DNA from: Prinsepia uniflora
Taxonomy: Eukaryota > Streptophyta > Magnoliopsida > Rosales > Rosaceae
Direction of reading: 5' to 3'
NCBI GenBank assembly: GCA_032719365.1
Contig: CM064876.1
Location: forward strand, 62,057,864-62,121,863
DNA length: 64,000 bases
Position 1 is the first letter of the stretch. Every line of letters begins with the position of its first letter. Shown here one piece after another: positions 12,746 through 24,374 of this stretch. Below the pieces are notes generated by a model, which had not been told where the DNA came from, made no database searches, and worked only from the letters and a program-made list of their open reading frames with translations. Made by a program: the position numbers and the translations under genes.

Positions 12746-13596
12746 GTTTTGAAAAGATTTGTAATTTAAGCAAAAGACAACACAACTAAAAATTAAAATG
12801 TAAATGTTCATGCTAATTAGAACTTACAAACCATAGAGTAGTTTCATAGACAAAACCCACACTTTTACGTAAGTAATTTCGAATTAACAATCACATTAAT
12901 TCTAACATTTTGCTCATAATAAACCAATCACGAAATCCTACCTTCATCATCTCAAATACTTACATACATCTTTCAATATTATAAATGCATCAATCATTAA
13001 TGTGCGTCAAACATCAATATGCTTCAAACATTTACAACATGATTTACCTTAAGTTTATAATTAAATGCGCCGACAGCGATCAACATTTAATCTCTTCAAT
13101 TCTACTCTAAGTGCACCGACAGCGGATAAAACACTTAACATCAAATTGAAGTTTAAGCACTAAAACATATGAAGTAAAAGAAATTCAAAAAGTAAAACAC
13201 ATGGAGATTGCATTCTTACTTACAAATGTTAGAAAGAAAATACCAAGAACAATAGTAAAGAAGAAATGAAAATAACATAAAAATAACATAAATTACGAAT
13301 AAGAATTAAAAGAAAACTAATTAATAAGAAAATCTACAAGAAGTAAAAATGGTCCCCAAAAATGTCTCTCAAATGAGAGAAACAAAAGAACTAACTAAGA
13401 ACTAAGAACTAAGAACTAAGAAAGAAATGGAAGAATGAAACTAATTGGGGACTCCCCAAATACATGAAATGACCTCCCTATTTATAGAGGGAATGCCACA
13501 ATTGTTTAATTAAAAGTACAAAATTAAAATATAAAAATAGCAATAAAATAGTACATGAAAAAGTGATGGAAATGATGAGATTGGGTGGGAAAAGAT

Positions 13597-13690
13597 GCTG
13601 ATTTTGGGGCAAATATGCTGATTTTGGGGAAAAGTGGTTGATTTTGGAGAAAAGTTGCTGATTTTGGGGCAAATATGCTGATTTTGGGAA
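13597..13690. repeat. Minisatellite with TGCTGATTTTGGGG core
   Basis: At least four imperfect copies of a unit of about 28-30 bases, each with the core TGCTGATTTTGGGG or a close variant. The sister copy at 39891-41665 lacks an obvious equivalent, so it expanded after the copies diverged. Confidence 0.75.
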
Positions 13691-14789
13691 CTATTGGGGG
13701 GCTGCTGGATTATTGGCTTGGGCTGCTGGATTTCAGCAGCTTCCCACCGAATTTCCTTGCGATTTTCAGTGGTTTCTCATATTTCGTCCATAATTTCTTC
13801 GTTATAATTCCGATCGGGACGATTCTTTCACCAAAATGCTCCAAATTCCAAGCTTTATTTATTTCTACAAAAATATCACAAAATAAATTAATTTGTCTAA
13901 TTATTTATTATTTTAATATTAAAAGTCAAGTATAAAGGGTATAAAATAATATAAAATAACGCTTATTTGAGGACCTATCAATAGAGGATCTCCTGAAGAA
14001 TTTGTAGCTTCTTGCTATCATAAAGAAACTTATTTGAAGGCCTGTGCACCTATCAATCATCATGTGAAAGGCTTTGAAATGTGGCCAAACTCAAATAAAA
14101 CACCACTTTACCTCCAATTGCTCGAAAACAACTAGGGAGACCAAAGAGGAACAGAAAGAGGGACCCTGAAATAGAGACGGAACTGATACTACATTCAAGA
14201 GAAAGGGTATTATTACTTGCTCCAGATGTTGGGGAAAAGGCCACAAGAAAAGAATTTGCAAGAATCTGCCCCAGGACCCTCTACCTGAAACTTTTATTGA
14301 TAAAAGATGGGAACTTCCAGCTTCATTGAAGAATAAAAAATGCTCTACAACTGTGGCAATTGATTCTAATGTGAATGCCCCTGTGAGTGATCAATCAAAG
14401 TCCTTCTAATATCCAAATGGTGCCAAATACATCTTCAATTCCACATAGAGACAAGTTTTTTTTTTCCGAGAAATTCATCTTTAAAATTAAAAATGAATAG
14501 AAACACCAATATCCTTTGCGAGAAGGTTAAACAACCAAGTTGGCTCAAAATCTAGCCAAACATGATAACCTCTCTTACACTTGACATGATGAGCTACAGT
14601 ATGAGCTACCATGTTACACGCCCTAGGGGCAAATTGGAATGTAACCGATGAAATCGACTCACAAAGTACATGAATATCATGAAGGATATTGGTTATAGTA
14701 CCATCATTACCCTTATGACATAAGATTTGAATCAATTGGAATGAGTCTGATTCCACCACAATTGTATTGTGCCCCGCCATCACACAAGC

Positions 14790-17731
14790 TGTCAGGACCC
14801 ACCCATAATCCCCCGGGATTAAGGGTCGAATCCTGCTCCCGTCTAACTTACGCATGACACAACGGCTAAACTGACGTCCAACCTCTATGTGACACGTAAG
14901 TCGGACAAGGGATTCTCGATCCAACCATCCCAAAAGTAACAGGACTTCCCAAAGTGCACCGAACTACTGTGGATCACGGGTGTGATGTCTCCATCTCTCT
15001 CGACCAATAGCCCGTACCGCAACAACCTGGAGGGTATCGAAAACACGAAAAGACTGTGAGTGGACAAAAATAAAGTATAGTTCAAGAAAACAGTTTATAA
15101 AACAATTACATTTGTACCCTTCATTTAAAAACTCAATGCATGCATATCAATCCAAGTCATGAAACCATTTCCATCAGAAACCATCAACGAAAACCCGAAT
15201 CAAACTCATCATTCAAATCCAGGCCTCAGCCTCAAATCTCAAATCAATCTCAAATCCGGGAACTCAGTCCCAAAACTCATCAAATCCAATTCATCCGGGC
15301 CACTACCCAAAACATTCTGAAAACCAGTGAAAAACCAGTGAAAAACATCAATCATACAAGTTTATTGGATCTCGAGTGTGCCCGAGTCTTTAAACTCAAA
15401 ACCATGCGCAAATAACCAGGCCTTCCCGGGATATCAACGAGTCTTTAAACTCAAAACACAATCACAGGCCTTGGGGGGTATCATAACCGAGTCTTTAAAC
15501 TAAAAACATATCAATCCAGGGCCCTCCCCCCGTCAATCAATCCGAGTCTTTAAACTCAAAACCAGATCCAGTGGGGTTTTCTTTTATTTTTTCGGGTCTT
15601 TAAACCCAAAACCATTTTTCATTAAATTAGTGAAAACCACAAAAAATCCACAGTCGAATTCGCAACGATGATTTCGTAAGCCGGCATCTGGAACCATCGT
15701 CCCGAACCCAATTCCAGACTTCCTTTCCAAAACTCGAAAACCAAATCCGAAAGCTCATAAACAGGGCTCCAAGCCCGAAATCACTTTTCCAAAACCCTTT
15801 TCAAATCATTGAAATCAAATCATATTTCAAATCCCGAAAGAAAAACATTAAAACCATAGTCAAATCACAAGAGAAATCGAAACCTCGTAAAACGTGCAAA
15901 TACGTAAATATCTCGAAAAACGTGAAAAACCGTAAACCATCAAGATCATAAAGCAAATCATAAAATCACGTATGAAAACATATTAAAATATATATGCATG
16001 CATCATAAGTTAGAAAGCAAAGTCCACTCACAGACCATAGCGTCGTCGCCTCGATACGCGCGCATTTATGCCGTTTCCGGCCATTCCGCTATCCTCGGAT
16101 TTCGGGAACCTGTCCAAATCTCATACTAAGGTCACTAACTACTTCACAATGGTCATACTAAAGCCCCATAATTTTTCCGTATTTTTAACTATTTTTAACG
16201 GAGTCCTAGAACCTTCGGACATCCCGAAAACTATCGAAACGATGTCCGATTGACTCGAAACCAACGCCAAAATGTTCGTTACATCAAATAATTTAAAAGT
16301 CGTGTTGGAATCTTTCTCGAAATCCGTGCGACGCGCCCACACGCGCCGCCCAAAGGGGTTGCGCGTGGGAGCCACGCGCCCAACACTGTTCATCTTCAAC
16401 CTCTGCCGAACTGGGTCCAGACCGGTTCAGTTCAGGCTGGTCTAATCGAACCGACGAGCACGGTTTTTGTCCAATTTTGGTCTGTTTTCATTACCTGTTA
16501 GTCTATTAGGTTCATCCCATCATCTATAACTAATCTAGTTGATTAAAACATAAGAATAAGGTCGAGTTATTACCTTGCAAATCCAGTACACGATCAATCC
16601 CTGTTCCAATCCAGTTTCCACCTTCCCGACCGCCCTAAGCTTGGGTATCGACCTAAACCGTCTTCTGGGACCTTCAGCAACAAGTTTTAATCCTAACTAT
16701 CGATCATCAAGCCCTGGATCGCAAAGTGCCATGTTTATTTTCAAACTGCCCTTCCTCGGGTTACCCTGTCACCGTCCACGACGGGCCTCCCAATCGAGCT
16801 CAATGGCCTTCTAGAAACCCTAGGAGCACTTTCCAGTTACTCAATTTGATCCCCATCCTCTAAATCCAACTTCATTATTAATACAAATAAATAGGGGACT
16901 TACGGTTTGTTCCTCATTTCACCGCCGTGGGCTCCGCCGTGGCCTTACCGTGGGCTCCGCTGTGGCCTCACCGTGGCCACCAGTCACCTCAGCACAACCT
17001 CTCCTCCATCTTTCCTTCACATACCATCTTCATCTGAGCAAAGTCGAGGGGGGTAATTTTCCACAATCGTCACTGTCTCTGTTTTTTCCTTTGAACTACT
17101 AACAACCAATTTAAAAACATGTGGGTTTAACCGTGAGAGAAGGCTGGAAGCCTCTAGGAATTGGCCAGGTGTCCAAATCCTGGTGGGCATACCTCCCAAG
17201 CAAGCCAAGTGTCCATTGTTGATTGGGCAGAAATCTCAATGCAGGAAATTTCCAGAATGCCCCTTGCTGCATAAATTACCATTTTGCCCCTCGAGTTCCT
17301 AGACCCGTAACTTAACCGTCCAACCTCCAATCGACACATGCCACCTGTCGTTGTAATCAAGAGATCGAGACCTTCCTAACGGTCCTCGAATTATGTGAAA
17401 GTGACTTGTCGTCCAAAAAGTCAACCATTCGCTCCTTTTTAACTAAATTACCAAAATACCCTTAGTCTTTCGAAAGTCATAACTTCTTCCTCGGACGTCG
17501 GAATCGGACGTACCACCTGTTTATGAACTCGTGACGTCCCGGAATACGTCACGACCATCGGTCAAAGTCCATTTGACCGCCCGATCGAAAAGTCAATATT
17601 TTTGCCCATTCGAGGGGCAAAATCGTCCTTTTGCATCGTCCGTCCAAAAGTATCCAACTAATCTCTGATTAGCTTCACTAACCCATCATTAACCACTAAA
17701 CTAATCCCGGTTTCCAAAACGGGTCGTTACA
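14790..17731 (-). mobile_element. Solo LTR A of the large-LTR family
   Basis: A 2942-base unit starting TGTCAGGACCC and ending GGGTCGTTACA, flanked by the perfect 5-bp TSD CAAGC (14785-14789 and 17732-17736). Read on the minus strand it begins TGTAACGACCCG, the canonical start of this family. No internal domain is present, so this is an LTR-LTR recombination product. It carries its own hairpin array (15384-15607) and GC-rich hairpin (near 16360-16381). Confidence 0.92.
15384..15607 (-). repeat. Hairpin array in LTR A
   Basis: Four well-formed units and one decayed unit, about 50 bases apart, of the form GAGT-loop-ACTC (15384-15397, 15439-15452, 15544-15557; 15489-15502 has lost its last base). 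The last unit is GGGT-loop-ACCC (15594-15607), where both arms changed together. The loop is CTTTAA throughout. Confidence 0.7.
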
Positions 17732-18425
17732 CAAGCCTCCAAACCTGCACGTACTGCCAAAACCTCAGCTTGAAGGGTAGACGAACAACCAACCTTACCA
17801 GAACCACCGGTCCCTTCAAAGGACTTTAGCTAGGAACGGAGAACCCAGTTTTAGGCCCCTCTTTGCGTTTCATTAGACCAACCTCCATCACAATTGAGTT
17901 TGAGTGCACCAAGGCTAGGATGCTGCCAACCCCTAGTCCTTGCCTCCTCATAAGTTGACCTTTTATCTCCCATCACAACCTGTCCAATCACAGTCCCCAA
18001 TTTCTTTGCATCTGAAAACTCTGCTACCTATCTTAATAGCATAGCAATGGCATTTGCAGAAGACTGAGGGGTATCTTTAAAACATCGCTCATTACGAGCT
18101 TTGCAAATCTTCCAACAACCAAAATCTAGGATCTGAAAAATATTCCCAGCATCTTCCACTCATACAAGTCATCAAAAGCATGCCAACAATCTCGAAATGA
18201 GCACCCCTGAAATCTAGATGTCACCAACTGAAGCGGACCCCCATACCAAAAAGTCTGGGCAAATTGACACGTGAAAAATAGATGGGACTCAGACTCCTCC
18301 TCATCACCACACAAAGGACACACATTCTCCACGTGAACTCGTCGACGAAACAGATTGTGGCGAGTAGCAACATGACCACGACAACATGTCCAAATAAAGT
18401 GCCTAATTTTGTGTGGAGCATTCAA

Positions 18426-18835
18426 ACTCCAATTTTTTTTTTCCCATTTGTATATATTATGTTATGGGATTGAACTATATAAAAAATTATATATCTTTTT
18501 TATACTTTGAAAATTAATTCATTAGGTTATGCAGATAAGGAACACTAGTACTACAAATGGGAAAAATTACAACCCGCCACCAAATGTGAGATCTAAATTC
18601 TCCTTCTCAAGATGGATGTTTAAGTGTTTCTTGCATGTGTCTTCCTCTCTTATTACTTGTTACTTGATTAATCATTAATGTTGTCATTTTAAGATTAAAT
18701 TTTCCTTCTCTTCTCTTATTACTGTATAATTGGTTACCTTTATTATTTTGAAACTACTGCAAGTTCATGCACTTGTATATGGCTATGTAACCACAGGGCC
18801 AAAGGGGGCAACTTTTTTCACACTAGCCCCAAGGA
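18426..18835. other. AT-rich spacer before the TRIM
   Basis: No recognisable gene. Low GC, with T-rich tracts. The last 40 bases join sensibly across the TRIM to 19559 onwards, so the two sides were once contiguous. Confidence 0.5.
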
Positions 18836-18936
18836 CTCCATGTCAGGACCCGATCCTCCTTGGTTAGGACCCGACTCATCTAGCACCATATTGTCCACTT
18901 TGGGCCTCGCCCTCACGGTTTTGTTTTCGGGAGCTC

Positions 18937-19008
18937 ATGGTGCAACTTCCCAGGGGGTCACCCATCATGGAATTGCACCAGCCTCAACTCGCTTAACTTT
19001 GGGGTTCC
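18937..19008 (-). other. 5S rRNA-like segment in the left-hand TRIM LTR
   Basis: On the minus strand it reads AAAGTTAAGCGAGTT, then GATGGGTGACCCCCTGGGAA, matching the internal promoter part of plant 5S rRNA. In Cassandra this is an RNA polymerase III promoter carried in each LTR. It is not a working 5S gene. Confidence 0.85.
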
Positions 19009-19220
19009 AATCCCCTCCCAAAGCCACTTGAGCTCCCAAAAGGCCTAGTGCTAGATAATTGTGTGTCTACACCTTTAAGGCACACCACTATCCTCTCCTA
19101 GACCATTCCCCCCTCGCAAGAATGTGGGATCGTTCACCGTTCCCTGCAGGACACGGATCTTACAATCCACCCCCCTTAGGGCTCAGCGTCCTCGTTAGCA
19201 CACTTTCCAGTCGGGGTCTG

Positions 19221-19232
19221 GCTCTGATACCA
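19221..19232 (-). other. Primer-binding site of the TRIM
   Basis: Minus strand TGGTATCAGAGC, complementary to the 3' end of plant initiator tRNA-Met, three bases from the 5' LTR. Confidence 0.9.
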
Positions 19233-19330
19233 AATTGTCAGGACCCTACCCTTCTCGGTCAAGACCGGACTCATCTAGCACCATATTGTCCGCCTTGGTC
19301 CTCGCCCTCACGGTTTTATTTTCTGGAGCT

Positions 19331-19402
19331 CATGGTGCAACTTCCCAGGGGGTCACCCATCATGGAATTGTACCAGCCTCAACTCGCTTAACTTTGGGGT
19401 TC
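19331..19402 (-). other. 5S rRNA-like segment in the right-hand TRIM LTR
   Basis: Same segment as in the left-hand LTR, with nearly the same sequence. This copy lies in the 5' LTR in element orientation and would drive transcription. Confidence 0.85.
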
Positions 19403-19563
19403 CAATCCCCCCCAAAGCCACTTGAGCTCCCAAAAGGTCTAGTGCTAGATAGCTGTGTGCCTACACCTTTAAGGCACACCATTATCCTCTCCCAAACCAT
19501 TCCCCCATCGCATGAATGTGGGATCGTTCACCGTTCCCTCCAAGACACGAGTCTTACACTCCA

Positions 19564-21331
19564 ACTCCACCAACTCCAAAGCTATCCCTAAGGCAAACTC
19601 CAACAACATCTCAAACGTCACCGTCTTCACTCTTCAACAATAATCATCAATTGCCTTTGCCAAGGCCAATTCCAAATGCAGAAAAGAGCCATATAGAAGG
19701 TTCAAGTTTCAGTTCACTCATCTTTATCGCCCCACAAAAACCACCATGGAAAGCACAAGATCAGGTATCGTCTCGGAGTATGTCACTAGATAAGACAAAT
19801 TCAAAGAAATGAATAACTACTGTGTTTATTAGTGCAACTATAGGGTGTGCTACTTTGTCCTTTCGCTAACAGCTTGAGACACTAGTATTTTGGTCTAGTC
19901 TAAGCCTCAAGTTTGTTAGCTTAATTTCTACTTTTATGATTGATTGATTTTAAATTATGCTTGGTACTTTAAAAAATTGCATTTTGGTTTGATGTATGTT
20001 TGATGAAGTAGCAATTTGGGATGTTTTTGTTTAGTTTATGCAAATATAATACGATCAGCTTATTCAAATTTGTTAATGTTGTAAGGAACTAGCTAGCACT
20101 AAGATTTTTAATGAATTTGGATTAGTTTTATAAATAATACAATGTCATGTATAACATAAATTACAAAAAAAAAAAAATTAAGCATCAAGTAACAAGAAAA
20201 TTAGTTTACAAGCATAAGTAGTAAGAAAATTGGTTTTCAAGCATCAAGTAGCAAGAAAATAAAGAACATGGATACATTATTGTATTCTAATAAAAATATA
20301 AAAATATATGATTGTAATATGATAAAACTATCATTTCATAAGTAGAATATAAGAATATTCCGTTAGAATTGGATAGAAATTTGGATGTGTCCTTAAATTG
20401 CTTTAAATACAAAACTACAAGGTTAAAATTGGTTAAATTAAAACGACATGTACTAAAGTGGGAAACTAAGTAAACTACAGGGAGTAAAAGTGATTTTTGG
20501 CCGACATTAATCATATATACATTGAAAATATAGTTGCATTGTAATACTTTTATAAATAAAACAGTGAAATTTTATCAAATATTATATATAGTTAAATCAA
20601 AAAGTTTTTTAATTCAATTTAAATAATTATTTATGTCAATTCTGGTGTAACTTAATATTCATTCAATAGTCAAAAATAAAAAATATATATAAAAGTTTTC
20701 TATGTGAGTAGAAGTTCTATTCACTTTACAAGATATGTCAAAATAATACTCAACATAACCTAATTATACATCAAAATAATCCTTTTAAATACTTTTCAAG
20801 AATATGGACCGAATTTATTCATAAAATACTAAATTTAGAATCTTCCAACTCAATTTAAATATATATTTTTTTAAAAAAAATTGGGCTGTTTTTATAATTT
20901 TTTTTTCTTAAAAATAAGGCTATTTTAATATTTTTGAGCCATCTTGATCCGTGGGCTTAGGTTGGGTCACCCTAGTTTCCTTAAGCCAAGGCCGGTTCTG
21001 ATAAGAAATTCAATAGAAACTTGAGAACTTGATTTAATATTATGAGAAATCAACTATTCAGATGATAAACTTTATTTATTTATTTTATATTACATGAGAA
21101 ATAAGAAATAAGAACGACTTGAAAATATTAGTCTAATAGAATTTCGTGAAATGTATTAGATCTCAAATTCAACACTCGTAAAAATCAAGATCGATACCTT
21201 ATATACATTATCTCGTGCATAAATCAAAAGGATAAAAATTACAACCAACCAAAAATGATATCCACCAAATTATTATGTCAGCACTTTTCCTAAAAAAAAA
21301 AAAATCAAGTCAATTGATTGTGAATTATGGT
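19564..21331. other. Gene-poor AT-rich region
   Basis: 19564-19812 is an open stretch rich in Ser, Thr and Pro (one frame reads TPKLSLRQTPTTSQTSPSS) that continues the sequence left of the TRIM; I do not recognise it and cannot say if it is an exon relic. From about 19820 the sequence is AT-rich with poly(A) tracts and short repeats (for example an AAGCATCAAGTA-like unit near 20182-20250). No gene is seen. Confidence 0.5.
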
Positions 21332-22560
21332 TGTTGATGCAAAAATTGTACTAACGAGACTGTAAATACACGCACGCACACCAAGACACAAAAAAGTACG
21401 TGGTTCACCCAAATCGGGCTACGTCCACGGTGTTTCCTCACTATCATTAATAATATGATGTTGTTAGTACAAGTATAAGAGGTTTAGAACCTTTAGATAG
21501 AGAAAGTAGCATATGTAGAGAGAAGGGAGAGGATGAGAGTCAAGATAGAGAGAGAGAGAGAGAGAGGTCCCTTTAATGGGAGAGTGGTTCCCTATTTATA
21601 GAAGTTGTATATAGTTTATGGCACGTGACATGACACATCCCAATCCCCTCGGGATTAGTGCAGGATGACCCTGCTCCCGTCTGACACGAAGTGTCAGACA
21701 AGGGATATTTCCGACCTTTACCCTCCCGGGCTATCAGAGTACGCCAAGATCCGGAGGAGATATGTGATATCTCGGTCTCTGCTACAGTCCGCATCGTATC
21801 CAACCTGAAGGGTATTAAAAATAGAAAGACTGTGAGTAGACAAAACAAAGAGTTTATAAAACCATTTTAGAAAGACCTTTATACCCTTCACTAAAAAGCA
21901 TGCATGCATAGTAAAACCATTTATCCAATCTCACTTGTTTAAAAACCATATTTAGGGTCATAGCCCCAAGTTCCGTAAATCCAAGTCACACGGGCTCCTG
22001 CCCAAAACCATTTATAGAAAACCATAACATTCTTAGCCGAAATCCATTTATCATAAAACATAATTTCCCAAACCAATTGAAATCATGTTTATCCATTATA
22101 TTTCATATCCAAGAACCTGTCACGGTAAAATAGAGCTACGCGCGTGCTAACCGGGGTCTCAAACCCAAGTCTCTCCAAGGTCCACCCAGGTCAATGTCCG
22201 TAGATCCATGACCCTCCCTATAGGTAACAAACCATGCCCATCCTGAGAGTAAGGAACCCAACTGGGGGGCGACTCCACTCAGTCAGTGCTCCGTGACTAC
22301 TCCGGTGTCCACCCAGGCCAACGACCCTCCCCGGAGGAGACAATCATATATAAAGGATGGAATATGAAAAACCTTTTGAAATCATTCTTGAAACTTTTCC
22401 AGGATTCATGTCCGGCCCCCATAAGCCGTCATGAACCATAAAATCCTTTCATGGGTTCATGCCGGTTCCCATAAGCCGTCGTGACCCATAAATTCATTTC
22501 AGGGGTTCATGCCCATTCCCATAAACCGTCATGACCCGTAAAAACCATTTGTAACACATA

Positions 22561-22680
22561 GCTGGGCCCTAGGCCTGAATCCACATAGAAACTGGACCTC
22601 TGGTCCGAATCGTAAACCAACTGGGCCTCCGGCCCGATTCCGTAAATCAAATGGGTCTCGAACCCGAGTTTACCTTTTCA
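22561..22680 (-). repeat. Hairpin array in LTR B
   Basis: Units about 30 bases apart: GGACCTCTGGTCC (22594-22606), GGGCCTCCGGCCC (22623-22635), GGGTCTCGAACCC (22653-22665). Each is a stem of 4-5 base pairs around a short loop, and the arms differ in step between units. Confidence 0.75.
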
Positions 22681-22740
22681 AATCCAAAACCATTTCCAAA
22701 ACCATAAGAATGGAAAATCAGAGTAAAACTAGAGAACCTC

Positions 22741-22764
22741 GATTTACGTGCAAGCACGTAAATC
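22741..22764. repeat. Perfect inverted repeat in LTR B
   Basis: GATTTACGTGC (22741-22751), AA, then its exact reverse complement (22754-22764). The same hairpin is present in other large LTRs of the window. Confidence 0.9.
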
Positions 22765-24374
22765 ATCTCGAAATGCGTGAAAGCATATAATTCACAAGCA
22801 TCCAAATCAACATCAAAAAATCATATTCATAATCCATATAAAACATTTATGCATGCATCACAGTTTAGAAATCAAGGTCCACTCACAGACCGTCCGATGC
22901 TGCAGCTTTGGTTTGCGTGCTGTAAGCGTCACCGGGAAAATCATCGTCACCGGGACTCCCAAACCTGTCCAAATCGTAATAGAAGGTTACTAACTACTTA
23001 ATTAACCTCCCATTAAAGCCCCATAATTTTTCCGAACTTTTAACTATTTTTAAACCAACCCTAAACCTTCCGATGCCCCGAAACATATTGAGACGGTGTT
23101 CGATCGACACGAAACCAGTCCCAAAATGTTCGTTACATCGAATAGAAGATTTCTCGTGTTGAAAACTTTCCCAAATTACTGTTCACATGCCCTAGAATGG
23201 CTCAGAACATTATTCATCGTCATCAAGCTCCAGCTTTTACTGTGCTGAACCGGTTCACTGTTAACCGGTACTGTGCTGAACTGGTGTGACCAGTTCAGTG
23301 ATTTTCCTCCCCCATTTCGGTCCGATTCCAACCCCAATTAATCCTATAATTCCTATTTCTTCATTCCCTATCATTTCCAATCATTAAAACTACCTAAAAA
23401 CACTTAAATCCTATGGTTTGATTTTGAACCAAACGGTTCAAACTTCCTAAAATGCACCCACGGCTTCACAGCCATCCTAAGCTTCCTAAAAGCATCCTTA
23501 CACAATCCTAATAACCCATTTAATTCATTGGAAGCAACCAAAATGACCCATAATGTATATATTGAATTTAAATGGAGTTTTGAGCCTTACGGAGAACCCT
23601 CTCGGGTTTTCCTCCTTCCAGCCGCCGTGGACGGTGGTTCTGGCCATCCAGGCCGGCCACCAACATTAAACATCCTCCCTCACTTTCTGGCCTCGCTGTC
23701 CTGATCATCTGGGGTTGGGTTGGATGGGTTTGGGTTCAAGGTTTTGAATGAGATTGGGTTGTGTTTTTGGGAATGAAGGAAAATGGTCGATGAAGATAAT
23801 ATGCATGAAGGAAAGGAGATGGCCTGTGGATGGGTGACACTTGTCACTCATCCATAGGGCAGGGATTAAATATCTGGGCCCCACTAAAGTCCACAAGTTA
23901 GGTCGTTTCGTAATTCGTGCAATAGTGCACTTGAACTCTTGTGAACCGTAACTTCGCCGTCTAACGTCCGAATTCGACGTGCCGCCTGTCTATGGATTCG
24001 TATCGTCCCGATCTACGTAACGGTCCTCGGCCCTCGGCCATCGGACATCCCGGTCCAAAAGTCAACTATTTGCTCCTTTTAACTAAAATTACCAAAATGC
24101 CCCTAAACTTCCGAACGTCATAATTTCCTCCTCGAACGTCGGAATTGAACGTGCCACATGTCTATGAACTCGTGACGTCACAAACTACGTCACGGTCATC
24201 AGTCAAAGTCCATTTGACCGCCCAAATGAAAAGCCAACGGTTTACCCATTCCCAAGGGCAAAACGGTCATTTTACATCGCTCGTCCGATCTCGCCTAACT
24301 AATCACAGATTAGCCTCACTAATCGTGATTAGTCACTAATCTAATCCTGGAATTCAGGACGGGTCGTTACAACA

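Larger units (their letters stand above)
12328..13980 (-). mobile_element. Solo LTR (1.65 kb) inside the MULE
   Basis: Begins TGACTACG and ends GACCTATCA, flanked by the 5-bp TSD ATAGA (12323-12327 and 13981-13985). The MULE reading resumes after it. A TATA-like CTATAAATAGGG read on the minus strand (near 13478-13488) suggests minus orientation. It holds an AAAGAATA-rich low-complexity block (12480-12740) and a minisatellite near 13600-13690. It shares its family with 39891-41665. Confidence 0.9.
9986..14405 (+). pseudogene. Decayed Mutator-like (MULE) transposase gene
   Basis: Pieces in changing frames follow the order of a MuDR-type transposase. 9986-10600 is an acidic Asp/Ser-rich N-terminal part. 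10640-10800 reads as the MuDR zinc-binding domain (FGNYRKSLPKMTRVIAKCKN). 11150-11220 contains GVDGCHMKG with the first catalytic Asp. 11430-11580 reads AAVGIDANDN and then ISDQ. 11700-12270 contains AQHRWCVRHLYGNF and a long helical region. 12256-12310 is a SWIM finger (CTC...CIH) broken by a TGA. 14000-14300 has a Cys-Cys-His-Cys knuckle (CSRCWGKGHKKRICKN). Two intron-like gaps (about 11290-11420 and 11587-11695) may be original introns. A solo LTR interrupts the gene at 12328. Stops and frameshifts make it non-functional. Terminal inverted repeats were not found. Confidence 0.85.
14456..18425 (-). pseudogene. LINE remnant with RNase H domain, split by a solo LTR
   Basis: A minus-strand L1-type fragment. 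A T run at 14456-14465 on the plus strand is probably its poly(A) tail. 18425 down to about 18130 encodes the zf-RVT region (PHKIRHFIWTCCRGHVATRH, then ENVCPLCGDEEES and SHLFFTC). Then come LKLNCDGG, AEVLAVRAGLEA and, after the inserted LTR, VVESDS: the Asp, Glu and Asp of RNase H are all still readable. Removing 14790-17731 plus one TSD rejoins AVRAGLEA to CVMAGHNT in frame, which proves the insertion point. Stops, for example in the 18120 region, show decay. The reverse transcriptase core is missing (5' truncated). Confidence 0.85.
18841..19558 (-). mobile_element. Complete Cassandra-like TRIM retrotransposon
   Basis: Two direct LTRs (18841-19164 and 19236-19558, 324 and 323 bases) surround only 71 bases of internal DNA. 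Perfect TSD CTCCA (18836-18840 and 19559-19563). Next to the right-hand LTR is a primer-binding site for initiator tRNA-Met (19221-19232, minus strand TGGTATCAGAGC). Next to the left-hand LTR is a purine-rich tract (minus strand AAGGGGGGTGGAT, 19165-19177). Each LTR contains a 5S rRNA-like stretch, the hallmark of Cassandra. Size and lack of coding fit a TRIM, so it must have been mobilised by another element's proteins. Confidence 0.93.
21631..24371 (-). mobile_element. Solo LTR B, abutting the outer 3' LTR
   Basis: 2.74 kb, starting TGACACATCCC and ending GGGTCGTTACA. It lies head-to-tail against the next LTR with no internal DNA between. TSD is ambiguous: taking the end at 24374 gives TGACA (21626-21630) and TGACT (24375-24379), four of five. 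It carries the perfect hairpin at 22741-22764 and a covarying hairpin array (22594-22665). Confidence 0.8.

Noticed and set aside
14487..14933. 148-codon minus-strand open frame
   Set aside because: It is a chimera: its first half is LTR A sequence and only the second half is LINE RNase H. The apparent protein never existed as such.
18937..19008. True 5S rRNA gene
   Set aside because: Only the internal promoter part is present, and it lies inside an LTR with a PBS and TSD.
18840..19591. Two similar open frames of 110-118 codons on the plus strand
   Set aside because: They are antisense readings of the two Cassandra LTRs with their 5S-like segments.
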